Shown piece after piece: positions 7,155 to 14,318 of a DNA stretch of 14,773 nt; positions within the stretch are counted from its first letter, which is position 1, and each line of letters starts with the position of its first letter. The position numbers and the translations under genes are program-made. This stretch comes from Paraclostridium tenue (GTDB lineage Bacteria > Bacillota > Clostridia > Peptostreptococcales > Peptostreptococcaceae): assembly GCF_039521565.1 (NCBI RefSeq), contig NZ_BAAACP010000031.1, positions 1 through 14,773 on the forward strand, read 5' to 3'. The notes under the pieces were generated by a model, which worked only from the letters and a program-made list of their open reading frames with translations, was not told the origin of the DNA and searched no databases.

Positions 7155-10100
7155 CTATATATCAAAGTCTTCATCTTCATAGTTTAATTCTTCATAAACT
7201 ACGTCTTCTTCAAAATCTAATTCTTCTATATCTTCTTCATTTGATTCAAAGTCATCTATTTCTTCTACTATGCTATTTTCTTCAAGTTCATTTATGTTTT
7301 CCATAACATCTAATTCGAACTCTTTAGCATCTTCGTCGATGTCTATTGATTCTCTAACTTCTATTTCTTGATCTTCTTCTGTTAATACTTTTACATCTAA
7401 GCATAAACTTTGAAGTTCTTTTATTAGAACCTTAAATGATTCTGGTATACCTGGTTCAGGTATATTCTCACCTTTAACTATAGCTTCGTAAGTTCTAACA
7501 CGTCCTACAACGTCGTCAGACTTAACAGTAAGTATTTCTTGAAGTATGTGTGCAGCACCGTATGCTTCTAGTGCCCAAACCTCCATCTCTCCGAATCTCT
7601 GACCACCAAATTGTGCTTTACCACCAAGAGGTTGTTGAGTTACTAAAGAGTATGGCCCTGTACTTCTTGCATGTAACTTATCATCAACTAAGTGATGTAG
7701 TTTTAACATGTACATGTATCCTACTGTAATTCTATTGTCAAATACTTCTCCAGTTCTACCATCATATAAAGTTAATTTACCATCTTCTGGGTATCCTGCT
7801 TTAACTAAAGCTTCTCTGATGTTTTCTTCTTTCGCTCCATCAAATACAGATGTTGCAACATGCCATCCTAGAGTTTTAGCTGCAAGTCCTAAGTGAACTT
7901 CAAGAACCTGTCCGATGTTCATACGTGATGGTATACCTTGTGGGTTAAGTACTATATCAAGTGGTTGTCCGTTTTCCATGAATGGCATATCTTCTTCTGG
8001 TAATACTCTTGATATAACCCCTTTGTTACCATGACGTCCGGCCATTTTATCTCCGACTCTTATCTTTCTCTTCTTAGCTATATAACATCTAACTAATTCG
8101 TTAACTCCTGGAGATAAATCATCACCATTTTCTCTAGTAAATACTTTTACGTCAACTATTATACCAGATTCTCCATGAGGAACTTTTAATGAAGTATCTC
8201 TAACTTCTCTAGCTTTTTCTCCGAATATTGCACGAAGTAATCTTTCTTCTGCTGTAAGTTCAGTTTCTCCCTTAGGAGTTACTTTACCTACTAATATGTC
8301 TCCAGAATCAACTTCAGCACCTATTCTGATTATACCTCTTTCGTCTAAGTTCTTAGTAGCACTTTCTCCAACATTAGGTATATCTCTAGTTATTTCCTCT
8401 GGTCCTAGTTTAGTATCTCTTGCTTCACATTCATATTCTTCTATATGAATTGTAGATAATCTATCTTCTTTAACAAGTCTTTCGTTTATTAATATAGCAT
8501 CCTCGTAGTTATATCCTTCCCATGTCATGAATGCGATAAAGCAGTTTCTTCCTAATGCTACTTCTCCCATTTCAGTAGATGGTCCATCAGCTATAACATC
8601 TCCAGCTTCAATCTTATCACCTTTATTTATTATAGGTGTTTGATTTATACAAGTACCTTGGTTAGAACGCTTAAACTTAAGAAGCTTGTATCTATCTTTG
8701 TTTCCATCTTCTCTTTTTATTATTATTTCATCTGCAGTTACTCTTTCAGCTATACCAGAATTTTTAGCTACTACAACTACTCCAGAGTCTTTAGCTGCTC
8801 TATATTCAACACCTGTACCTATGATAGGTGCTTCTCTTCTTACTAGTGGCACTGCTTGACGTTGCATGTTTGATCCCATAAGCGCACGGTTGGCGTCATC
8901 ATTCTCTAAGAATGGTATCATAGCTGTTGCTATAGATACAACTTGCTTAGGAGATATATCCATGTAATCAACTTTGTCAGTTGGAACTAATTCCATTGCA
9001 CCATTTACAGTTCTACATACAACTCTGTTGTTTACGAATGCATCATTCTCATCTAAAGGCTCGTTAGCTTGAGCTCTTATAAATAAGTCTTCTTCGTCAG
9101 CAGTTAAGTAATGTATTTCATCTGTAACTCTCTTGTTTTCTTTGTCAACTTTTCTATAAGGAGACTCTATAAATCCAAATTCATTTATCTTAGCATAAGT
9201 TCCTAAAGAGTTTATAAGACCGATGTTTGGTCCCTCTGGAGTCTCTATCGGACACATTCTTCCGTAGTGAGAATGGTGAACGTCACGAACTTCGAATCCA
9301 GCTCTTTCTCTTGAAAGACCTCCTGGTCCAAGTGCTGATAATCTTCTTTTGTGAGTTAACTCTGATAGTGGGTTTGTTTGATCCATGAATTGTGATAACT
9401 GTGAACTACCAAAGAACTCTTTTATAGCAGCTGACACAGGTCTTATGTTTACTAATGCTTGTGGAGTTATAGCTTCCATGTCTTGAACAGTCATTCTTTC
9501 TTTTATAACTCTTTCCATTCTTGAAAGACCTATTCTAACTTGGTTTTGTAATAATTCACCAACTGATCTTATTCTTCTGTTTCCTAAATGATCGATATCA
9601 TCTATACTACCTATTCCATAGAATATATTGAATTGGTAGCTTATTGAAGCTATTATGTCATCTAGTAATATGTGCTTTGGTATAAGCTCTTTCATTCTTG
9701 ATTTTATAGCTTCTTTTATTTCTTCTTCATCACTATACTCATCTAAAATTTCTTTTAATGTTGGATAGTGAACTTTTTCTTTTATCTTTAAGTCATCTAT
9801 ATCAAAGCTTATATGTGATTTTATATCTACAAAGTTATTTCCTATAACTTTAACAACTTTTTCATCTTCAGTTAATAACTCAACAACATTTATTCCTGAG
9901 TTTTGTATAGCTATTGCTACATCTAAAGATATCTTTTCTTCAGCTTTAACAAAAACTTCTCCAGTTTCTGGATTTATAATATCATTAGCTGATATTTTAT
10001 TCATTATTCTGTAGCATAATGCAAGTTTTTTATTAAACTTGTATCTACCAACTTTAGCTAAGTCATATCTCTTAGCATCAAAGAATAATGCATTTAATAA

Positions 10101-10856
10101 TGATGATGCACTTTCAACTGTTGGTGGTTCACCTGGTCTTAATTTTTTGTATATTTCTATAAGACCTTCTTCAACTGTTTTAGTGTTATCTTTTTCTAAT
10201 GTAGCCATTAGTCTTTCATCTTCGCCTAATAACTCTATTATTTCTGCATCTGAACCTATTCCAAATGCTCTTAATAAGACTGTCACAGGTTGCTTTCTAG
10301 TTCTATCAACCCTTACAGATATTACATCATTAGAATCTGTTTCATATTCTAACCATGCACCTCTGTTAGGTATAACAGTAGATGATATAAGCCTTTTACC
10401 TGACTTATCCATTTCTTGAGCATAGTAAACACCAGGAGATCTAACTAACTGACTTACTATAACTCTTTCTGCTCCATTTATTATGAAAGTTCCCTTTTCT
10501 GTCATTAAAGGGAAATCACCCATAAATACTTCTTGCTCTTTTATTTCACCTGTTTCTTTATTTATAAGTCTTACTTTAACTTTTAGAGGTGCACAATATG
10601 TAGCATCTCTTTCTTTACATTCTTCTATGTCATACTTTGGTTTCTCATCTAAAGAATAATCAACAAATTCTAATATAAGATTACCTGTATAATCTTCTAT
10701 AGGTGAAATGTCTTCAAACACTTCTTTTAAACCTTCTTTTAAAAACCACTCATAGGAATCACATTGTATTTCTATAAGATTTGGTACATCAGCTATCTCT
10801 TTTATTTTTGAGTAGCTCATTCTAGTTCTCTTACCTATCGTGACAGGATGTGGCAT
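7155..10856 (-). CDS. rpoB: DNA-directed RNA polymerase beta subunit
   Basis: RpoB forms one pincer of RNA polymerase and contains the rifamycin pocket. The product is 1233 aa and starts MPHPVTIGKRTRMSYSKI. The rifampicin region (484-510, SSQLSQFMDQ through SALG) carries wild-type S488, D492, H502, R505 and S507. Conserved blocks include RSPGVYY, ETPEGPNIGLI, YNYEDAI, GDKMAGRHGNKG and LGGKAQFGGQRFGEMEVWALEAYGA (quoted here only as landmarks: PLGGKAQFGGQ and FGEMEVWALEAYG). The last 68 residues are strikingly acidic, with 34 Asp/Glu and two basic residues. The ATG at 10854-10856 has AGAGGTG about eight bases upstream. A terminator and then a promoter separate it from rplL. It is co-transcribed with rpoC. 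Confidence 0.98.
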   Translation of the reverse strand: MPHPVTIGKRTRMSYSKIKEIADVPNLIEIQCDSYEWFLKEGLKEVFEDISPIEDYTGNLILEFVDYSLDEKPKYDIEECKERDATYCAPLKVKVRLINKETGEIKEQEVFMGDFPLMTEKGTFIINGAERVIVSQLVRSPGVYYAQEMDKSGKRLISSTVIPNRGAWLEYETDSNDVISVRVDRTRKQPVTVLLRAFGIGSDAEIIELLGEDERLMATLEKDNTKTVEEGLIEIYKKLRPGEPPTVESASSLLNALFFDAKRYDLAKVGRYKFNKKLALCYRIMNKISANDIINPETGEVFVKAEEKISLDVAIAIQNSGINVVELLTEDEKVVKVIGNNFVDIKSHISFDIDDLKIKEKVHYPTLKEILDEYSDEEEIKEAIKSRMKELIPKHILLDDIIASISYQFNIFYGIGSIDDIDHLGNRRIRSVGELLQNQVRIGLSRMERVIKERMTVQDMEAITPQALVNIRPVSAAIKEFFGSSQLSQFMDQTNPLSELTHKRRLSALGPGGLSRERAGFEVRDVHHSHYGRMCPIETPEGPNIGLINSLGTYAKINEFGFIESPYRKVDKENKRVTDEIHYLTADEEDLFIRAQANEPLDENDAFVNNRVVCRTVNGAMELVPTDKVDYMDISPKQVVSIATAMIPFLENDDANRALMGSNMQRQAVPLVRREAPIIGTGVEYRAAKDSGVVVVAKNSGIAERVTADEIIIKREDGNKDRYKLLKFKRSNQGTCINQTPIINKGDKIEAGDVIADGPSTEMGEVALGRNCFIAFMTWEGYNYEDAILINERLVKEDRLSTIHIEEYECEARDTKLGPEEITRDIPNVGESATKNLDERGIIRIGAEVDSGDILVGKVTPKGETELTAEERLLRAIFGEKAREVRDTSLKVPHGESGIIVDVKVFTRENGDDLSPGVNELVRCYIAKKRKIRVGDKMAGRHGNKGVISRVLPEEDMPFMENGQPLDIVLNPQGIPSRMNIGQVLEVHLGLAAKTLGWHVATSVFDGAKEENIREALVKAGYPEDGKLTLYDGRTGEVFDNRITVGYMYMLKLHHLVDDKLHARSTGPYSLVTQQPLGGKAQFGGQRFGEMEVWALEAYGAAHILQEILTVKSDDVVGRVRTYEAIVKGENIPEPGIPESFKVLIKELQSLCLDVKVLTEEDQEIEVRESIDIDEDAKEFELDVMENINELEENSIVEEIDDFESNEEDIEELDFEEDVVYEELNYEDEDFDI

Positions 10857-10916
10857 TCACTTTTCACCTCTCAATAATTAAAAATAAAACCATAGTTTAT
10901 TCTAACGCATCTAATA

Positions 10917-10945
10917 ATTTTAACATAATTGAAAGCTTATTTCAA
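10917..10945 (-). promoter_or_regulatory. Extended -10 promoter for rpoBC
   Basis: The minus strand shows -35 TTGAAA (10945-10940, five of six consensus bases), a 17-bp spacer, and -10 TAAAAT (10922-10917) preceded by TGT. The predicted start is near 10910, giving a leader of about 54 nt. A dyad ATTGAAA-TAAGC-TTTCAAT (10946-10928) overlaps the -35 box and could be an operator or coincidence. An alternative weaker candidate, TTGTGT-17-TATTAT, lies just upstream. Confidence 0.75.
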
Positions 10946-11042
10946 TATATAACTTTTATGTATATGTATAATATTATGTTTTTTTGTTCGACACAAAATA
11001 TGCATTATTTATTATGTTCAAAAATTAAGTCTCTAATTCTTA

Positions 11043-11083
11043 TTTTCCTAAAATATACAGTTATTTTTTGTAATTTAGGAAAA
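11043..11083 (-). repeat. 10-bp inverted repeat following the rplL terminator
   Basis: Perfect arms UUUUCCUAAA (11083-11074) and UUUAGGAAAA (11052-11043) are separated by 21 bases, which can add a short UACA/UGUA helix. The 5' arm starts inside the U-tract of the rplL terminator, so it can only form in transcripts that read through. It may mark a processing site comparable in position to the RNase III site of the Escherichia coli rplL-rpoB spacer; that role is inferred. Confidence 0.4.
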
Positions 11084-11108
11084 AAAAAAGATGTCCAAAG
11101 GACATCTT
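11081..11108 (-). terminator. Intrinsic terminator (attenuator) after rplL
   Basis: The minus strand has a 9-bp perfect stem AAGATGTCC/GGACATCTT with a TTT loop, followed directly by a run of T residues. It lies 13 bases after the rplL stop codon. Because rpoB follows on the same strand, it probably acts as a partial terminator, keeping rplJL transcripts more abundant than rpoBC. Confidence 0.9.
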
Positions 11109-11121
11109 CTTTAAAAGAAAA

Positions 11122-11484
11122 CTACTTAACTTCTACTGAAGCTCCTGCAGCTTCTAATTTTTCTTTCATTTGGTCAGCTTCTTCTTTAGAAACTCCTTCT
11201 TTTAATGTCTTAGGAGCGTTGTCAACTAATTCTTTAGCTTCTTTTAATCCTAATCCAGTTATTTCTCTAACTGCTTTTATAACTCCAACTTTTGAAGAAC
11301 CAGCGTTTGCTAATACTACATCAAACTCAGTTTTTTCTTCAGCAGCTCCACCAGCAACTGCACCAGCCATCATAACTGGAGCTGAAGCAGATACTCCGAA
11401 TTTCTCTTCTGCAGCTTTAACTAATTCATTTAATTCTAAAACTTTCATATTTTCTATAGCTTCTAATATTTGTTCTATTGTCAT
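11122..11484 (-). CDS. rplL: 50S ribosomal protein L7/L12 (bL12)
   Basis: L12 forms the flexible multi-copy stalk that recruits and activates translational GTPases such as EF-G and EF-Tu. The start at 11482-11484 gives 120 aa, the usual length. An N-terminal dimerisation helix pair (about 1-30, MTIEQILEAIENMKVLELNE) leads to an Ala/Gly-rich hinge (about 31-50, APVMMAGAVAGGAAEE) and the globular C-terminal domain (about 51-120), with the factor-binding VGVIKAVREITGLGLKEAK segment intact. The GTG at 11491-11493 that would add MLT lies inside the GGAGGTG Shine-Dalgarno and is not the start. It lies 75 bases after rplJ and is followed by a strong terminator, so it ends a transcription unit. Confidence 0.97.
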   Translation of the reverse strand: MTIEQILEAIENMKVLELNELVKAAEEKFGVSASAPVMMAGAVAGGAAEEKTEFDVVLANAGSSKVGVIKAVREITGLGLKEAKELVDNAPKTLKEGVSKEEADQMKEKLEAAGASVEVK

Positions 11485-11559
11485 TGTTAGCACCTCCGAA
11501 TTATATTCTTTTCAATTAATAATTGTTAATTAATCTTTTTTCTTACGTTTAAGCTATTA

Positions 11560-12063
11560 TTAAGCTTCTTGTCCTTCTTGTTTTTTGATCATTGCATCTA
11601 ATAAGTATGCGAAGTTTGACATTGGAGCTTTTAAGCTTCCAAGTAATTTTGCAAGAAGTACTTCTCTTGATGGTATGTTAGCGAATGCAACGATATCTTC
11701 TTTACCGTAGAATTCTCCTTCAACAACACCCATTTTTAAATCCATATTAGGATGAGAATCCATGAACTCTTTTATTATTCTAGCTGGAGCAACTGGATCT
11801 TCGTATCCGAATGCTATCGCATTTGTTCCTACTAATAATTCATCGTTGAATTGTTCTATACCAACTTCTTTAGCTGCTTTTCTAACTAAAGTGTTTTTGT
11901 ATACTTTGTATTCAACACCAGCTTCTCTCATTTTCTTTCTTAATTCAGTTACTTCTTCAACTGTTAATCCTTTGTAATCAACAACTATAGCAGAAGAAGA
12001 GTTTTGTAACTTCTCAACTATTTCAGCAACCACTTGTGATTTTACTTCTATAGCTTTTCTCAT
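11560..12063 (-). CDS. rplJ: 50S ribosomal protein L10 (uL10)
   Basis: L10 anchors L12 dimers to 23S rRNA at the base of the ribosomal stalk. The product is 167 aa with typical sequence: the N-terminal helix MRKAIEVKSQVVAEI, then SAIVVDYKGLTVEEVTELRK and YKVYKNTLVRKAA in the rRNA-binding domain, and a C-terminal helix (LLGSLKAPMSNFAYLLDAM) that binds L12 dimers. The ATG at 12061-12063 lies a short distance from GGAGGTGC. The L10 leader upstream indicates autogenous repression by the L10-L12 complex, as known for this family. It has its own strong promoter at 12245-12273 and is separated from rplL by 75 bases. Confidence 0.97.
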   Translation of the reverse strand: MRKAIEVKSQVVAEIVEKLQNSSSAIVVDYKGLTVEEVTELRKKMREAGVEYKVYKNTLVRKAAKEVGIEQFNDELLVGTNAIAFGYEDPVAPARIIKEFMDSHPNMDLKMGVVEGEFYGKEDIVAFANIPSREVLLAKLLGSLKAPMSNFAYLLDAMIKKQEGQEA

Positions 12064-12089
12064 CTAGTCAGCACCTCCTTCATCCGATA

Positions 12090-12216
12090 GGTTCATCTGC
12101 CGTAAATATCAAAAGCTTTTGCAATCCTTATAGACATACAAAAGCTTTAGTATCAAAATTTATCTAAAACCTCGGTAGGATATTAAGCTTAAAGCCCCTA
12201 CTGTCTACGGCAAATC
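12090..12216 (-). ncRNA. Ribosomal protein L10 leader RNA
   Basis: The leader matches the known L10 leader architecture. Outer arms GCCGUA (12211-12206) and UACGGC (12104-12099) close the element and extend to about 8 bp with flanking pairs. Inside, GUAGG pairs with the CCUAC of the hallmark segment CCUACCGAGGU (12179-12169). A further perfect 10-bp hairpin, AAAGCUUUUG with CAAAAGCUUU, occupies 12148-12112. The family binds the L10-L12 complex and represses rplJL. The element lies just after the rplJ promoter and ends about 20 bases before the rplJ Shine-Dalgarno. Exact edges are approximate. Confidence 0.9.
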
Positions 12217-12244
12217 TATTCTTTTTTATTTATTAACGAATATT

Positions 12245-12273
12245 ATTTTAACATCGTTATTTACACATGTCAA
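12245..12273 (-). promoter_or_regulatory. Sigma-A promoter for rplJ-rplL
   Basis: The minus strand has a perfect -35 TTGACA (12273-12268), a 17-bp spacer and -10 TAAAAT (12250-12245) preceded by TGT. The predicted start is near 12238, about 22 bases before the L10 leader. The -35 begins nine bases after the rplA stop codon. Its -10 core and 17-bp spacer equal those of the rpoB and rpsL promoters. Confidence 0.87.
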
Positions 12274-12281
12274 GCTTTTTA

Positions 12282-12980
12282 TTATTCAGCTATTTTAGCA
12301 GGGTTAACTTTAACTCCTGGTCCCATAGTTGAAGTAACAGCTACGCTCTTTAAGTATTGTCCTTTAGCAGCAGCTGGCTTAGCTTTAACTATTGCATCCA
12401 TTAATGCAGCAAAGTTTTCAGCTAACTTCTCTCCACCGAAAGATACTTTTCCAACTGGAACGTGTATTATGTTAGTTTTGTCTAATCTATATTCAACTTT
12501 ACCAGCTTTTATTTCTTCTATAGCCTTAGCTACGTCGAAAGTAACTGTTCCTGATTTAGGGTTTGGCATTAAACCTTTAGGTCCTAATACTCTACCTAAT
12601 CTACCAACTACACCCATCATATCTGGAGTAGCAACAACTACATCAAATTCAAACCAGTTTTCACCTTGTATTTTTTGTACTAATTCTTCAGCACCTACAA
12701 AGTCAGCACCAGCATTTGTAGCTTCTTCAGCTTTTGCACCTTTAGCAAAAACTAAAACTCTCTTAGTTTTACCAGTTCCGTGTGGTAATACAACCGCACC
12801 TCTTACTTGTTGGTCAGCGTGTCTTGAGTCAACACCTAATTTTATATGAGCTTCTACAGTCTCATCAAACTTAGCACTAGCAACTTCTGCAACTAAAGCT
12901 AAAGCTTCTGAAGCATCATATAATCTAGTTCTATCTATTTTATTTAAAGCTTCTACGTACTTTTTACCTTTTTTAGCCAT
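12282..12980 (-). CDS. rplA: 50S ribosomal protein L1 (uL1)
   Basis: L1 forms the mobile stalk at the E site, guiding exit of deacylated tRNA, and in many bacteria represses its own mRNA. The ATG at 12978-12980 gives 232 aa starting MAKKGKKYVEALNKIDR, the usual L1 length and N-terminus, with the AAGGAGG core at 12989-12995 eight bases away. A nearer ATG at 12984-12986 is only two bases from that core. The longer reading frame from a TTG at 13029-13031 would translate the regulatory spacer. Landmarks include RGAVVLPHGTGKTKRVLVF, GRLGRVLGPKGLMPNPKSGT (about 126-145) and TSTMGPG near the C-terminus, part of the RNA-binding surface. It lies 76 bases after rplK, and an rRNA-like L1 site touches its Shine-Dalgarno. 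Confidence 0.97.
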   Translation of the reverse strand: MAKKGKKYVEALNKIDRTRLYDASEALALVAEVASAKFDETVEAHIKLGVDSRHADQQVRGAVVLPHGTGKTKRVLVFAKGAKAEEATNAGADFVGAEELVQKIQGENWFEFDVVVATPDMMGVVGRLGRVLGPKGLMPNPKSGTVTFDVAKAIEEIKAGKVEYRLDKTNIIHVPVGKVSFGGEKLAENFAALMDAIVKAKPAAAKGQYLKSVAVTSTMGPGVKVNPAKIAE

Positions 12981-12995
12981 TTTCATGTCCTCCTT

Positions 12996-13023
12996 GTGGT
13001 TATATTGGTTTTTTACCTCCCAC
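12996..13023 (-). promoter_or_regulatory. Probable L1-binding rRNA mimic before rplA
   Basis: As RNA the region reads GUGG-GA-GGU, then five A residues, then ACC-AAUAUAA-CCAC. It folds into an outer GUGG/CCAC helix and an inner GGU/ACC helix separated by asymmetric loops of 2 (GA) and 7 bases. From memory, the L1 site of 23S rRNA has the same plan: GGUGG-GA against GAAAUA-CCACC. The 3' arm ends at 12996, directly beside the rplA Shine-Dalgarno (12989-12995), so bound L1 would block initiation. Resemblance is seen; binding is inferred. Confidence 0.65.
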
Positions 13024-13056
13024 TTTTTCAAGCGAAGATAACTAATTTAATATTAA

Positions 13057-13482
13057 TTAGTCTTCAACAACGATACCCATACTTCTAGCAGTACCAGCTA
13101 TCATTCTCATAGCAGATTCTACAGAAGCAGCGTTTAAGTCAGGCATTTTTAACTCAGCTATTTCTCTTATCTTAGCTGAAGATAAAGTTGCAACCTTCTT
13201 CTTGTTTGGTTCTCCTGAAGCAGTATCTAATCCAGCAGCTTTCTTTAATAATACTGCAGCTGGAGGAGTTTTTGTTATGAAGCTGAAAGATCTATCTTGA
13301 TATACAGTTATAACAACTGGTATTATCATTCCAGCTTGATCTGCAGTCTTAGCATTGAATTCCTTAGTGAATCCCATTATATTAACCCCGTGTTGTCCTA
13401 ATGCTGGCCCAACTGGTGGAGCTGGTGTAGCTTTACCTGCAGGTATTTGTAATTTTATTTGACCTATAACTTTTTTAGCCAT
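13057..13482 (-). CDS. rplK: 50S ribosomal protein L11 (uL11)
   Basis: L11 binds the GTPase-associated region of 23S rRNA and is needed for RelA-type stringent signalling; it is also part of the thiopeptide site. The ATG at 13480-13482 gives 141 aa starting MAKKVIGQIKLQIPAGKATP, the standard length. The conserved proline-rich N-terminal segment (P20, P22, P23, P26 in ATPAPPVGPALGQHG) and the C-terminal rRNA-binding domain (KKVATLSSAKIREIAELK, ARSMGIVVED) are intact. The GTG at 13489-13491 that would add MRS is inside the GAGGAGGTG Shine-Dalgarno and is rejected as the start. It follows nusG by 29 bases and precedes rplA by 76, so the genes are probably co-transcribed. Confidence 0.97.
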   Translation of the reverse strand: MAKKVIGQIKLQIPAGKATPAPPVGPALGQHGVNIMGFTKEFNAKTADQAGMIIPVVITVYQDRSFSFITKTPPAAVLLKKAAGLDTASGEPNKKKVATLSSAKIREIAELKMPDLNAASVESAMRMIAGTARSMGIVVED

Positions 13483-13511
13483 TGAGCGCACCTCCTCAGA
13501 TTATTTATTCT

Positions 13512-14057
13512 CTAGTTATATTTTTCTATGCCTTTGTAGTCTATTGCAAATAGAGTTTTTTTACCAAAAGCATCTATACACACTTTTACTTCTTTTGTTT
13601 CCAGGTCTATTTCTTCTATAGTTCCTATTTGCCCTTCAAAAGGACCATTAGCAACTTTTATTACTTCGCCAATTTCAAAATTTATGTCTCCGCTTACTAA
13701 TTTAGGAACAGCTGTATCTATGCCCATAGCTATTACTTCTTCTTCACTTAAAGGAACTGGCTTAGAACCTGGTCCTACAAACCCAGTAACCCCTTTAGTA
13801 TTTCTTACAACATACCAAGATTCATCAGTAATAACCATTTTCACTAGCACGTACCCTGGAAATACCTTACGTTGTCTAGTTTTTTCTTTCCCAGTTTTTG
13901 TAGTTTCAACTACATCTTCAGTAGGGACAACTACTTGAGTTATGCAATCTTCCATACCTCTTGTTTTAACAGCTTTTTCAATTGTTGCTTTAACTTTATT
14001 TTCATGACCTGAATACGTATGTACTACATACCATCTAGCCTCTTGTAATTCCGACAT
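13512..14057 (-). CDS. nusG: Transcription elongation/antitermination factor NusG
   Basis: NusG binds RNA polymerase at the clamp and affects pausing, Rho-linked termination and coupling of transcription to translation. The product is 181 aa. The NGN domain (about 7-110) shows RWYVVHTYSGHENKVK, VFPGYVLVKM and WYVVRNTKGVTGFVG. The KOW domain (about 126-155) shows FEIGEVIKVANGPFEGQIG. A short linker joins them, with no large insertion. The ATG at 14055-14057 is preceded by AAGGAAG. It lies 15 bases after secE and 29 before rplK, the standard secE-nusG-rplK-rplA order, and is almost certainly co-transcribed with them. Confidence 0.97.
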   Translation of the reverse strand: MSELQEARWYVVHTYSGHENKVKATIEKAVKTRGMEDCITQVVVPTEDVVETTKTGKEKTRQRKVFPGYVLVKMVITDESWYVVRNTKGVTGFVGPGSKPVPLSEEEVIAMGIDTAVPKLVSGDINFEIGEVIKVANGPFEGQIGTIEEIDLETKEVKVCIDAFGKKTLFAIDYKGIEKYN

Positions 14058-14072
14058 TCTGATTCTTCCTTT

Positions 14073-14294
14073 CTATTTTAGTATTAGATTTAGTGCACCA
14101 GATAATACACTATCTAAAGCCCATACTAAGATAGTAGCCGAAACAACAACAGTTAAAACAACTCCTGTGTTTTTTAAAAGCTCTTTCTTTGTTGGCCACG
14201 TAACTCTTTTTAATTCTTGCTTAGTTTCTTTAACATATCTAAAAAAACTAAACTTCTTTTTAGTTCTTGGACTTTCATTTAATTGGGCAGCCAT
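14073..14294 (-). CDS. secE: Preprotein translocase subunit SecE
   Basis: SecE clamps and stabilises SecY in the membrane protein-conducting channel. The product is 73 aa, the short single-span form usual in Gram-positive bacteria. A charged cytosolic N-terminus contains an amphipathic helix (FFRYVKETKQELKRVTWPT, about 18-35, with the conserved VTWP). One transmembrane segment follows at about 43-65 (NTGVVLTVVVSATILVWAL). The ATG at 14292-14294 has only a distant AAGGA Shine-Dalgarno, about 12 bases away, which suggests modest initiation or dependence on rpmG translation 24 bases upstream. It lies 15 bases before nusG. Confidence 0.95.
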   Translation of the reverse strand: MAAQLNESPRTKKKFSFFRYVKETKQELKRVTWPTKKELLKNTGVVLTVVVSATILVWALDSVLSGALNLILK

Positions 14295-14318
14295 TCCACA
14301 CTCACATCCTTAATAAAA

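Larger units (their letters stand above)
10857..11121 (-). promoter_or_regulatory. rplL-rpoB intercistronic control region
   Basis: This 265-base A/T-rich spacer carries no credible gene. In transcription order it holds the rplL intrinsic terminator (11108-11081), a second inverted repeat TTTTCCTAAA/TTTAGGAAAA (11083-11043), and an extended -10 promoter (10945-10917). The rpoB Shine-Dalgarno follows at 10865-10872. In Bacillus subtilis this position holds a methyltransferase gene, which is absent here. Confidence 0.7.

Noticed and set aside
10850..11533. 227-aa open frame on the plus strand
   Set aside because: It lies antisense to rplL and the rplL-rpoB control region, has low-complexity composition, no recognisable family and no convincing Shine-Dalgarno. 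It is a chance frame.
12981..13031. 17-residue N-terminal extension of L1 from a TTG
   Set aside because: The extension translates the L1-site hairpin and the Shine-Dalgarno, and known L1 proteins begin at MAKKGK.
13483..13491. GTG start for rplK adding three residues
   Set aside because: The GTG is part of the GAGGAGGTG Shine-Dalgarno of the conserved ATG. The same artefact occurs at rplL (11491-11493) and rpsL (3317-3319).
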